DNA of 64,000 bases from Canna indica (Eukaryota; Streptophyta; Magnoliopsida; Zingiberales; Cannaceae), in NCBI GenBank assembly GCA_034359265.1, contig CP136890.1, forward strand, positions 51,169,001 to 51,233,000. The letters run 5' to 3'. A model generated the notes under the pieces. That model was not told the DNA's origin, searched no databases, and was given only the letters and a program-made list of their open reading frames with translations. Positions 54,279-64,000 of the stretch are shown here, in pieces; positions within the stretch are counted from its first letter, which is position 1; each line of letters begins with the position of its first letter. The position numbers were made by a program, and so were the translations under genes.

Positions 54279-57012
54279 TGTAATATCCTAGATATTGTTA
54301 TTTATTTATTTTTCTAATTGTTTATGTTGCCAGCCTAGCGGGCTAGTTCGAGGTCGAGCCGAGTCAACTCATGGTCCGGTGCGAGCTTGCGAGCTCGGGT
54401 GAGTTGAACTATGATTTACAATTATATAGCTAATTGATTTGATTATGTTGCATGTGGATGTGCACGTGTTTGTTGATTGTATTTGATCATGAGATTAGTT
54501 TGGGTTAGCGGGTTGCGGATCCAGGTTGAGGAAAATGCGCGGTTAGGGTGTGGATAGGTGGTTTTGGGGAGGGGATTATAAAATCCCCCGCTAGGGCTGG
54601 CGGCTCCCTATTAGAGCTGCACCAACCGAGTGAGAGAGGAGAGCAGCCGCCGGGCCAAGCAGGAGCCGCCCTCCCCATCTCCTTTCCTTGGAGCCGCCGA
54701 GCCAAGCTGTAGCCGCCGAGTCTCCTTCCCCTTTCCCTCCCCTTTGGAGCCGAGCCACCGCCCCTCTCTCTCTCTCTTTCCCTCTCATCAAGCTGACTGC
54801 TTGAAGTGGAGCCGCCGCCCCCTCTTCTCCCTTCTTTGAGTTGAGCTGCCATCTCCTGAATTCGAATTCGAGGGCCGTCGTTTGGGATTTCTCCTCTAAT
54901 CCTTATTCCTATTCATGTGAGTGGTTTTACCCTCCTTCTCGGGTTTCTTTGAATTCTTGATGTCGTTCTTGAAGGCAAAACATGTTCTTGATTTGTTTTT
55001 CGACGATCTCTTGAGTTATCAGTTCTTTTTGTTTGCCGTGTTTGAAGAGGCCCTAAACCCTCCCCTTTGGGGCTTGGCAGCCCTAGGATGACCCTAGGGG
55101 TGCTCGGCCAAGGTGGAGATGAGGGTGCCCACAAGGTGTTCGGTGAAATGCCTAAGTGAGTGTTTTTGATGTTCTTGAGATCCATGCTTTAAATTTGAGT
55201 TCCTATATATGTCAAAGCATGCTTTGTAAATAAATCTGTGATATTTGGATAGAACTCATGTTTTACAAAATTAGGATTTTGATATTGATGCCATGCGGGT
55301 TCTTTAGAATTGAGATGAGATCTTGATCAGGATGCTTGTTAGCCTTGTTTAATAAGTATGAAAGTTGTGAGATTTATCTCAAGATTAGTTTTCTGTTTTG
55401 ATGATAATTAATGATCTAATTTCTGTGAATTTCAGATTTATTTTCATGCTATGCTGAAAATTCAATGTAGCTGGAATTTCATGATGAAATGATGAAATCT
55501 GTGTTGTTTTGAAATATTTATTGTGGTGTGAGTATTTTCCTGAGCATAGTCGAGTAACCTATCATTTTGACCATAAAATATAGTTTGAAAACATAGGTCA
55601 CACTCTCGAGACCAAATTCGGGTTAGATACATCGGTTTCGAGCATAACTGTAAGCTAAAACAAAACCCTAATCTTGGTGATCTAAATTTTAATTGCATAA
55701 TTAAAATTGAGCAAATGGTCAGCATAATTTCTTATGAACCAACAAATAAAGTTATGTATGAAATAAAACCTCACAAGTTTATAACATTACGGGTCTAGGA
55801 GTTAGGAGTTAGGATTGGGTATTGGAGTGTTGAGACGTTTCCCAATAAGGACACCCCTAAGACACTGTAGGAGAGACTTGACTTAGGTCATGTTGTGTCA
55901 TATCTTTATGAATAGCGGAGAGGCTCGTTGAGGAGCCGAATTGCGGGCTACGCCTGAAAGGTTGGATGGCTAATTCCTAACTTGTGGAACAAGTTCGGAT
56001 GGGCAAATCTCGGTTATTCCTGCGTATCTTGTGGAACAAGTTCGGACGGGCAAATCCCGATTGTTCGCAAGATTTTATATTTAAAGGTTTAAGTTTGGAT
56101 GGGCGAATCCTGATTATTCCTACGTTATTTATTTGGAACATGTTCGGATGGGCAAATCCCGATTGTTCCGATTTGGCCTCGTGGAATAAGTTTGTACAGG
56201 CAAATCCTGATTATTCCGCGATATCTTAAACGGGCAAGTTCGGACGAGTGAATCCCAATTGTCCCTATACGTCTCATGGAGCAAGATCGGATGGGCCAAT
56301 CCCGATTGCTCCCGAGTTTCTTTATATTCGGATAAGTTCGAAGGGCCTCCCCGATTATCCTAGTATGTTTTGTTGCCCTAGGGTATGGTAGGCTTAGGTC
56401 TGTTGATCTTCACCATTTGGGTGTTGGATGCCTTCGAGCATGTGGTGGCCAGATGGCTATTAGCTTATCATTCTCTTGTGACCTTTCCTGCTTGAGTCAG
56501 GAGTTTGCTTTTATGCTATTTATTATGTGTTGGTTTCTCGTGGGGGTTGGTAGAACTGCTCACTGAGTTCTTTTGAACTCATCCATTGTTGTTTTGTTTT
56601 TGTTTTGCAAAGCCTAACTGGTGAGGTGGGCTAGAGCACTTGGCGTGGCTGGAGGGCAGAGGAGTCACATGATCTCATAGCAGTCCTAGTTAGGGTCATA
56701 GTCGAGTTTTGGTAGTTTATCATGCAGTTGTGTTGGTATTCTGGAGTTGTAGTCCCTTGGGACGTTTATGTCATTTATTTCATATTTCATTTGTAAACCA
56801 ACTGTTGGACTTCGATTTATTATTTCCGCACTTCACTATTTTGCTAAAACTTGTTTATGATGAACTCTGGTTTGATTTCCATTTGAAATAAAACTTGTTT
56901 ATTTCTTTTCGCTACTGTTTATTCTTATGAGTTGACATGTGCATGGTTTAGGCTGTAGGGTATAGACACGTATACCCTGGCCGGTCACGTGATCCTGAGT
57001 TGGGGTGTGACA
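54279..57012 (+). mobile_element. Solo Tekay-type LTR
   Basis: TGTAATATCCTAGATATTG to GGGGTGTGACA, 2734 bp, flanked by CTATG (54274-54278) and CTATA (57013-57017). It is homologous to the LTRs of the 14907-32674 element but clearly more diverged, so probably another subfamily. There is a TATAAAA at 54577-54583 and eight tandem units at 55991-56360. No primer site or coding interior remains, as expected after LTR-LTR recombination. Confidence 0.9.
55991..56360. repeat. 47-53 bp tandem repeat in solo LTR
   Basis: Units with (A)AGTTCGGATGGGC(A/G)AATC start at 55991, 56038, 56091, ~56140, 56188, 56236, 56283 and 56334. This is the same family as the 47-bp repeat of the other Tekay LTRs but with more copies and variable spacing. 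Confidence 0.8.
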
Positions 57013-57935
57013 CTATAGATGAAGGAGCCGGATAGAGGTCCAAGGCTTTGGATGCAAGAGCTGAAGTTACATCAACAGTAGTTGGAACAGTGATTGTTTT
57101 AAGCCTTGCATCAGCAGTTTTAAATGCCTCAGATACATTTTCAATTGTGACTGTGTTAGTCTTAAGAATTGGTGAAAACAAAGGAGATCCAATATTTCCT
57201 GGAATTGAGTCAAGCTCTTCATCAGCAAAAAAAAAACACCAATGTCTACTGTCTTTAAAAGAATCATCATTAAAATACAGAGCCAGAAGAAATATTGACT
57301 TCATCTTTACCCTCCCCCTCAGAAGATAATTCCTCCCCCTCAAGACCAAGAAGTTTAGAAAGGAATTTGAGGGTTTCAGATACTAGACCACTGCCGTTTC
57401 TTCTTAGATGACAGTCAGCAACTCTTCTCTATGATTTCTTTCTCAGATTTTGACCATGAGAGGTAGAAGGTGGACATAATTTATCAAGAGACAGAACTGG
57501 AATAGGTGTTTCTATTTTCTCAGGAGGACTTGAAAATACAATTTCCTTTGCTAAGGAAGCAGTCATCTTTTTATCAAAAGTCATCTTGCTAATTCTACAA
57601 CTCATCATTGGAACATCTGATTAAATAATTAAGATAGACAAGAAGAGGCTTGAAGAGCCAGAGTGTCGATTATTTTTCAAGGCATTGAACATAGTTGTAA
57701 CACCAAGAGAACATAATTGAGGACATAAATACTGTCTATTCGGATTCTCATAAATAGTAGCCTCTCGCCGAAATCAGGAACTTAAAAAAATCAATGAGCA
57801 ATAAGAGGAGTATTGGAGGTACGAAACGCCTGTTGAAAACCAATAATGAAGAAAAAAGAACCTTCAATGAACAAGGTAAGTGGAACATTAATTGAAAGAT
57901 AATTCAATTATTCCACTCCCCCATAAAAAGTTGCT

Positions 57936-58855
57936 TTACATGACACACAGTCCTATAGCAGATCTCACCTGCTCAAACTTTTCTCCTCTTAATGCCTTTG
58001 TGAATATATCTGCAACATGTTTATCCGTAGGAATGTATTCCAGTTGTAACTCCTTTCTTTTGACTAGCTCGCCGATGTAATGAAAGCGAATGTCAATGTG
58101 TTTAGTGCGAGAATGCATTACAAGATTTTTTGAGATATTTATAGCACTAGTATTATCATAGTATAGAATTATTTCTTCCTGTTTGAAACCATAATCAAGC
58201 AACATATTCCTCATCCAAATAAGCTGTGTGCTGCAACTGCCCACTGCCAAGTATTCTGCTTCATCCGAAGAAAGAGAAATAGAGTTTTGTTTTTTACTTA
58301 ACCATGCCACCAAATTTGTTCCAATATAGAAGCAACCACATGATGTAGTTTTTCTGTCATCAATATTGCCAACCTAGTGTGCATCAATTTATCCTACTAG
58401 ACAAGGGCCAAAGGCCAGAGTACCTTTAACATATTTGAGAATTCGTTTAACTGCCTATAGATGAGACTCCTTTGGATTAGCTTGATATTTGGCACACAAT
58501 CCAACACTGAAACATAAGTCAGGTCTACTAGCAGTCAGATACAATAAACTGTCAATCATTCTGTAGAGACTAGGATTAATGCTCTTGCCTTCATCATCTT
58601 TACTCAAATTTTCATGAGTAGAGATAGGAGTTCTAACTACCTTAGACTGTCTAGACCAAATTTGTGAATAAGATTTCTTCCATACTTACTCTGAGAGATA
58701 AAAATCCCTTCTTTAGCTTGCTTTACTTGAATGCTAAGAAAATAACTCATTTCCCCAACCATGCTCATTTCAAACACATATTTCATATCATCCACAAATT
58801 ATTTAGCATAAGTTTCAGAGGTTAAACCAAAAAATTATATCATCAAGTTCTCCTA
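57936..58855 (-). pseudogene. pol: S5 reverse transcriptase end and RNase H
   Basis: The readable RT end starts inside the catalytic box (DDIIF near 58840), then MKYVFEMSMVGEMSYFLSIQ and GIFISQSKYGRNLIHKFGL, followed by a stop- and frameshift-ridden linker. RNase H is open at 57936-58313: WLSKKQNSISLSSDEAEYLA, YYDNTSAINISKN, HSRTKHIDIRFHYI, and KHVADIFTKALRGEKFE. The residues D-E-D of RNase H are present. Most of RT is missing because of the deletion at ~58850. Confidence 0.85.
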
Positions 58856-59335
58856 AAAGTTTAGGAATTCCCTTGACCGCTTCAGCATTTACAAGCTTTT
58901 TCAGGTCTCTAAAATTAATATGACCTAAACATCTATACCACATATTAATGTCAGAAAAGACAACTGAAAGATAATTAGAAGAATAAATAATTTTGTAGCA
59001 GTTGTCTCTAGATCTATTTCCTTTAAGGATATAGTCCCTATTCTTATTGAGAACCTTGCAACTGTTTTTAGTAAATTGAACATTTAAATTTTGATCACAC
59101 AATTAGCTTATACTCACAAGATTAGCCTTGAGACCTTTAACAAGAAGGACATTTTCCAAATTAGGAATTCATGGAACATTTAAAGTTCCAACTCCTATGA
59201 TATTTTCATGTCCTCCATCTCCAAAAGTAATAGTTGCACCTCAATGTTCCTAAATATCTCTCAGATTTTCAGGACTTCTTGTCATGTGTTGAGAACAACC
59301 ACTGTCGAAATACGAAGATCCAAGCGAGGAAATAA
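58856..59335 (-). pseudogene. pol: S5 protease and GAG-pre-integrase
   Basis: The protease signature FDSGCSQHMTR lies near 59280-59310, with ITFGDGGHENIIGVG after it. The 95-residue frame 58815-59102 holds LCDQNLNVQFTKNSCKVLN and the GAG-pre-integrase core WYRCLGHINFRDLKKLVN, then GIPKL. At ~58855 it is joined directly to the RT catalytic region, so the integrase is absent. One stop separates the protease from the next frame near 59103. Confidence 0.85.
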
Positions 59336-60532
59336 TCTTTAACATAAAAGCAGTCTTTCTTACCCAGATTTGCTTAACCTTTTATTTTGGGTGATTTATA
59401 TGATTCTTTCTCCTCAGTTTGTTGAAAAGTTTGAAGCAATATGCAATAATGTGTCCTATGCACCTGCAATAGTGGCATATGGGCACCCTATCTCCCTTTC
59501 TTGTAGTAGGCTTTTGATGACCCGAGGAGCCTTTATGAAAGTTCCTCGATTGAGTAGGTAGTTGAGATCAGGGTTTCAATTGTTATGAATTAGTGAAACC
59601 TACTCTCTTGTGATTAGAAGGATTTTTTTCTTCACTCAAGATTTTATTAAGAGTACCTGTAGAATTCATCATTCTAACTTCCTTCTTTACCTTTTTAAGT
59701 TTGGAAATCAACTTAGATTCTTTGACTTCTTTCTGAGTAATTTATCTTTGAAGGGTTTGAACTCTCTCCTTAAGAGTCTTCTTTTCTTTAACTAAAAGCT
59801 TGTTCTGATCGTCGAAAGATTTGTTAAGTTTAGCAACTTTGACCCATTTATCAAACATCTCTTGATAGGCGTCCTCAAGACTATCTGCGTATTGAACTTT
59901 GCTGTGATCATTATCTGCATCAGAGATGTCGACAATCTTAACTGAGTCATCTATACATGCTATGAAAGCTCTAAAATTTCCTCGTTCATGCTCTTCTGAG
60001 TCAGTTTCTTCATTATCATTACTCCAAGTAGTAGTAATGACTTCTTGATCTTCTTCTAAAAATTTGGACATTCTAATCTTGCATGTCCAAATCCTTCACA
60101 TTCAAAGCATTGAATTCCTTTGGACTTCTATTTGAGATAATCCTTTTGTCCAAACAATTGACTTCTTTTATTTTCTCTAGCAAAGGAGTTTGATCTGGAA
60201 CTGGTAGACTCAACCGGTTGAAATTGGTCTTTGAACTACAAGTTAGATTGAGAGTTATGGTTTATCCTATCCTTAGCTCTTAGAAATCTTTTGAAATTTT
60301 TTATCATAAGAGCTAGTATAATATCCATCTCCTCTTTAGAATAATCTTCTGACTTGATCTCATCCTTAGTAGCTCTGAAAGCAAGATTATTCTTCTTTTC
60401 TTTGTGAGAATATTTTTCAAATAATTCCCACTCATAAGTTTTAAGTTTCCCAAACAGAGTGTCAAGAGAAATAGTAGATGTATCATGAAATTCACTTATG
60501 GCAGGAGCTTTCATATCGAACTTGGTAGGCAT
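59336..60532 (-). pseudogene. gag: S5 Gag, 5' end cut by S4
   Basis: Gag is open at 60236-60532 (LDTLFGKLKTYEWELFEKYS, KEEMDIILALMIKNFKRFL), then a knuckle CFECEGFGHARLEC at ~60068-60110, then a 109-residue frame (59742-60071) rich in Asp/Glu and a predicted coiled coil (DQNKLLVKEKKTLKERVQTL). The knuckle type matches SIRE-like Gag. A second knuckle-like HHICGCIGHIIAYC stretch is near 59440-59480. The N-terminus lies beyond the S4 insertion. Confidence 0.8.
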
Positions 60533-61970
60533 TGTTGGCTGGACCTTGACACTAGAAGGGGGGGTTGAATAGTGTCAATGCCCTTTTTAAATTTCTTCCA
60601 ACTTAATTTTGTCTTAGCTTAATGGAATTGTTCTTTAATGAATTATATGATCACAATTCAATCACAATAATGAAAGCAAGTAAAGAGCAATGCAAACAAA
60701 GCAATTTATAGTGGTTTGGCCAACTGCCTACTCCACTACCTTGGCTCCTTACCAAGGATTTCAAAACGTTACTTTGTAGATTTTATGTTTCCTTTTGAAT
60801 ACACTTGAGGACACCCTTCTCCCTCACTTGGAGAACACCTCAATCCTATTCACTAAGGCAAAACACAAATCTACAAAGTTGACACTAAGTGTTTCCTAGC
60901 ACACCTAGCAAGTTATCTTAACGAGAAAACATGTTTCAATAAAGATTAAATACAAGGAAAGAGCTAAGGAATCAAATATTAAACCAAGCTACTTTCCACC
61001 GCCATCTTGTCTTCAACTCGCAAGATGATGACTCCAAGAATTGCAGCCAAGTTGAAGCAGAAAGAAGCAGCGCCTGGATTCGCTGTTGAGAATGAAAACA
61101 GAGGGTGCGCGCAGGGGTAGGTCTTTGAAGGCTTTAATGATCTCTTTTAGTGCTCAAGTAAGATTGCAAAAAAAGTGTCTAATGAAGTTTGGTCAGGGGT
61201 ATTTATAACCCCTCAGCCGAACGGCCGTTCAGCGAGTGAAAAATCAAATGTTGAAGCCATTCGGTCGCAAGGCCGGTCGATCAGTTGGTCGACCGATAAA
61301 TCGACCGCCAGTGCGACCGCTCGCAGCTAAGAGAGGACGATCGACCGACGGGTCGACCGCCAACAGTTCTTCCATCACCCGATCGACCCGTCGGTCGATT
61401 GACTGCAGCGAGTCGCGCTAACACATGATCAGTCGACCGGTTGGTCGACCGCTACTCTCGGGCATTTTTTCACCTCTGTCAGTCGATCGACGTAGCCTAT
61501 CTATTCTGTCGTTTCCACCTTCGGTCGACCTATTGGTCCTCCGAATGCCTCGGCCAAGTTCTAGCGATCTTCGGTCGACCGAATAGGCTGCTGCGCCATT
61601 CTAATGCCTCGTTTGGTCGATCGACCGGTCGACCGAACCCAAGCTGAGGATGTTTAGTTCCTTACACATTTACATGCCATTTCTAAGGGTTTGGTTACCA
61701 AGTTTCAACTTGGATAACCTTATATTTTAGGTTTGGGATAAACGATCCTAAGGATATATTACATTGAATCTACTTGACTTAATCCCCGAGCCTTTCTTCA
61801 ACGTCTTCTTCTTTCGTTTCTTCGACGATCTTTTCCGTCGTCTTGATTGAACGGATTTGGCATGTGTATCGCAACCTCAACCTGAACTCAAAACTTCATA
61901 CTAGGATTAAATACATGTTTGTTATCATCAAAATAAAGATCGAGGCTTAAGAGAGACCCTTAAGCCAACA
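60533..61970 (-). repeat. S4 3' LTR (element sense)
   Basis: TGTTGGCTGGACCTTGACAC to TTAAGCCAACA. It has a perfect 9-bp stem (TTGACACTA / TAGTGTCAA) around a G-run at 60546-60578, TATAAATA on the minus strand at 61200-61207 and a GGTCGACC-type array at ~61255-61640. Confidence 0.9.
61255..61640. promoter_or_regulatory. GGTCGACC palindrome array in S4 U3
   Basis: Words such as GGTCGACCGATAAATCGACC, CCCGATCGACCCGTCGGTCG and GATCGACCGGTCGACCGAAC recur. The array starts about 50 bp upstream (element sense) of TATAAATA. Confidence 0.6.
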
Positions 61971-62515
61971 ATCTTTTTTGATGATGACAAACATAACATT
62001 AGAATTTAAGAAAATATAATCATTTGTGAGTTTGAGTTAAGGCATTCAAGAGTTAGAGTATGCAAGATAAATACTTTAGCCTATGCATTCAACTTTCTAA
62101 GTTAACATTTGCATTCCATTACTTATAACTCAACCTAGCTATCCGCCCCCTACCATTGTGCATGTTCATCTTAACTCCCCCTAACTATATTTCTTCCTCT
62201 TAACAATAAAACTCATACTACCTATATGTATCGTGAAAACCAAGTGTGACCTTTCTTTTTCTCCCCCTTTTGAGATCAATCAAAAAGGGTAAGAATTAAG
62301 GTATAATTAATGAGATTTCATTATAAAACCAAAAAACTGAGAAAGCCACAAAAACCAAGTATCATCTACCACTATGGTCCTTCCCATAAATGTGAGCTTA
62401 TAGAAGGCAAACATCAATAGGTCGCAAAGCCCCGCTACAGAGCAATACATAAGTGTGATGGCACTTTTATAGAATGCAAGTTTTGAAATCATGTAAATTT
62501 TGAAGAAAATTTTCT
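61971..62515. other. S4 non-coding region between pol and 3' LTR
   Basis: The LTR-adjacent purine tract has lost its G run (minus strand CAAAAAAGAT). A CCCCCTTTTGA box at 62263-62273 faces TCAAAAAGGG at 62280-62289, a hairpin shared with S1 and S2. Other CCCCCT boxes lie near 62146 and 62178. No gene is seen. Confidence 0.6.
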
Positions 62516-64000
62516 TTAATCACAAGGTAAAGCACAAATTCCTAGTTGCATCCTTAAGGTTGTGAAACTTTCTTCAACTAAGGGTTTTGTAAATATATCG
62601 GCAAGTTGTTTATCGGCGGACACAAATTCTACCGATATATTTCCCTTAGCTACATTATCCCTAAGAAAATGATGTCTCAAATCATTATGCTTGGTTCTAG
62701 AGTGTAAGATAGGATTTTTGGTTAAATTAATTGCACTAGTATTATCACAATGTATAGGTATGCAAGAATACCTAAGTCCATAGTCTAAAAGGGTTTGTTT
62801 CATCCAAAGGACTTGCGCACAACAATTAGCCGCGACGGTGTATTCCGCTTCGTTAGTTGAAAGCGCAACCGAGTTTTGTTTCTTTGAGAACCAAGAAACA
62901 AGACTCGCTCCTAGGAATTGACAACACCCACTAGTGTTTTTCCTATCTATCTTACATCCGGCAAATTCAGCGTCTAAAAAACCAATTAAATCAAATGATG
63001 CATGACATGGATACCATAATCCTAAGTCAACCGTACCCTTTAGATATCTCAATATACGTTTTACCGCACTTAAATGAGACATCTTAGGACACGATTGAAA
63101 CCTAGCACATAAACATACGCTAGACATGATATCGGGTCTACTTGCGGTTAAATAAAGGAGACTACCGATCATACCTCGATATTGTTTTTCATCCACTTTA
63201 ATGCCCTCTTCATCTTTGTCAAGCTTGATAGATGCGCTCATGGGTGTAGAAGCTATCTTGGCTTCATTCATTCCAAATCTTTTGATGAGCTCCTTTGTGT
63301 ACTTAGCTTGATTGATGAAGATCCCTTTGGTGGTTTGCTTGATTTGGAGACCAAGCATGAAGGAGAGCTCTCCCATCATACTCATCTCAAATTCATCCTG
63401 CATACACTTAGCAAACCACTCACAAAGCATTTCATTAGTGGCACCAAAAATTATATCATCTACATATATTTGAACTAATAATATGTCATTTTCATGGTGC
63501 TTAATGAAAAGTGAGACATCCGCTTTTCCTATGTCAAAGCCTTGTTTAATTAAGAAGATAGAAAGTCTTTCATACCAAGCCCTAGGGGCTTGTTTTAAAC
63601 CATACAAAGCCTTTTTAAGTTTGTAAACATAATTTAGAAATTCAAAACTTTCACAACCGGGGGGTTGTTCAACATAGACTTCTTTATTTATAAAACCATT
63701 TAAGAAAGCACTTTTCACATCCATTTGAAAAAGTTTGAAACCATTAAAACTAGCATATGCTAAAAGCATCCTAATTGCTTCAAGTCTAGCTACGGGAGCA
63801 TATGTTTCATTATAGTCTATTCCTTCTTGTTGGTTGTACCCTTGTGCCACTAGCTAGCTTTGTTTCTAATGACTAGTCCTTCTTCATCTAGTTTATTCCT
63901 AAATACCCACTTGTTTCCAATTATGGTTTGATCACTAGGTCTAGGCACTAAGTCCTATACATTATTTCTATCAAATTGGTTGAGTTCTTCTTGCATGGCT
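62516..64000 (-). pseudogene. pol: S4 reverse transcriptase and RNase H (partial)
   Basis: A 444-residue frame (62516-63850) holds GIDYNETYAPVARLEAIRML, DVKSAFLNGF, YGLKQAPRAWYERLS, the intact catalytic box IYVDDIIFGATNE (near 63430-63468), MMGELSFMLGLQIKQT, ASRPDIMSSVCLCARFQSCP, and RNase H with WFSKKQNSVALSTNEAEYTV, HCDNTSAINLTKN and KQLADIFTKPL. Upstream, a one-base deletion near 63853 (NKA(R)LVAQG region) shifts the frame; the linker WVFRNKLDEEG continues to 64000. Apart from that frameshift, the RT/RNase H part looks well preserved, making it the freshest pol here. Confidence 0.9.

Larger units (their letters stand above)
54095..57605 (-). pseudogene. S5 extra ORF after pol, split by solo LTR
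   Basis: It begins near ATG 57605 (MSCRISKMTFDKK), passes a stop near 57445 and a frameshift near 57270, and reads ADEELDSIPGNIGSPLFSPI and TVTIENVSEAFKTADARLKT up to 57013. It resumes beyond the solo LTR at 54278 with ERAIRADLFKTQATLAQLHL and ends at TAA 54095-54097 after SGSSSPDCSE. The position after RNase H fits the extra (sometimes called envelope-like) ORF of some Sireviruses. No membrane segment or signal peptide is evident in the readable parts. Function unknown. Confidence 0.6.
52823..60532 (-). mobile_element. S5: Sirevirus-type element with extra ORF (3' part)
   Basis: From high to low coordinates: Gag, protease, GAG-pre-integrase joined by a deletion to RT, RNase H, an extra ORF, two purine-tract hairpin boxes and the 3' LTR. 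A solo Tekay LTR splits the extra ORF, and S4 cuts the Gag gene at 60532. The 5' LTR would lie beyond S4, outside the window. Confidence 0.85.
60533..64000 (-). mobile_element. S4: Sirevirus-type element, partial (runs off window)
   Basis: The 3' LTR (60533-61970) is followed by a non-coding stretch and by pol on the minus strand to the window end. The bases before the LTR, GGCAT (60528-60532), are the expected duplication; its partner lies outside. S4 sits inside S5 gag, so it is younger than S5. Confidence 0.9.

Noticed and set aside
1..64000. Host protein-coding gene
   Set aside because: Every coding stretch with recognisable motifs belongs to a transposable element; remaining open frames are short, low-complexity or antisense to these.
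1..64000. tRNA genes (GCTCTGATACCA / TGGTATCAGAGC hits)
   Set aside because: These 12-base matches are primer binding sites beside LTRs; no cloverleaf surrounds them.

Overview
This window is repeat-rich nuclear DNA from a flowering plant, of the kind that fills pericentromeric or other gene-poor chromatin. Every coding stretch I can name belongs to a plant transposable element: Ty1/copia Sirevirus-type elements, a Ty3/gypsy Tekay/Del-type chromovirus, CACTA (En/Spm) elements, a TRIM and several small inverted-repeat elements. I found no host gene, tRNA, rRNA or CRISPR array. I cannot settle the species; a monocot is possible but unproven.

Layout. 1-688: AT-rich DNA with the end of a probable hAT-like element. 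689-~11300: an old CACTA element (+ strand) split by S1 (1559-8999, minus strand), a Sirevirus-type element with a gag gene but no pol; the 5-bp duplication CAAGG is intact. 11322-12598: copy 1 of a terminal-inverted-repeat element (family A). 12672-13656: a Mutator-like MITE with a perfect 9-bp duplication. 13672-14906: two LTR fragments. 14907-32674: a complete but decayed Tekay-type element (+ strand) with ~2.6-kb LTRs, carrying a small DNA transposon in gag and S2 (21700-28185, minus strand, also gag-only, perfect GTCAC duplication) in its RNase H. 33034-35291: family A copy 2, inverted relative to copy 1 and swollen by a ~1.65-kb minisatellite. 35292-52006: Sirevirus-type S3 (minus strand), broken by two related CACTA elements (C, ~36165-42401; B, 42701-46236) and a 333-bp TRIM (48362-48694). 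52823-60532: Sirevirus-type S5 (minus strand) with an extra ORF after pol that is split by a solo Tekay LTR (54279-57012). 60533-64000: S4 (minus strand), inserted in the S5 gag and running off the window end.

How the parts relate. All autonomous machinery is damaged: stop codons, frameshifts, a CACTA transposase in pieces, YVDD changed to YVHE in S3, an active-site Asp changed to Asn in the Tekay integrase. S4 has the best preserved reverse transcriptase. S1 and S2 could only have moved using enzymes supplied by relatives such as S3 or S4. Target-site duplications give the relative order of nested insertions.

The most interesting signals are non-coding: different palindrome arrays at the same place, just upstream of the TATA box, in the S-element LTRs; a stem-loop with a G-run loop at the LTR start; a polypurine tract that forms one arm of a hairpin; an exact 47-bp period inside the Tekay LTR; diverged ~170-bp modules in both gag-only elements; and the family A minisatellite. 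I see no evidence of a new coded biochemical system.
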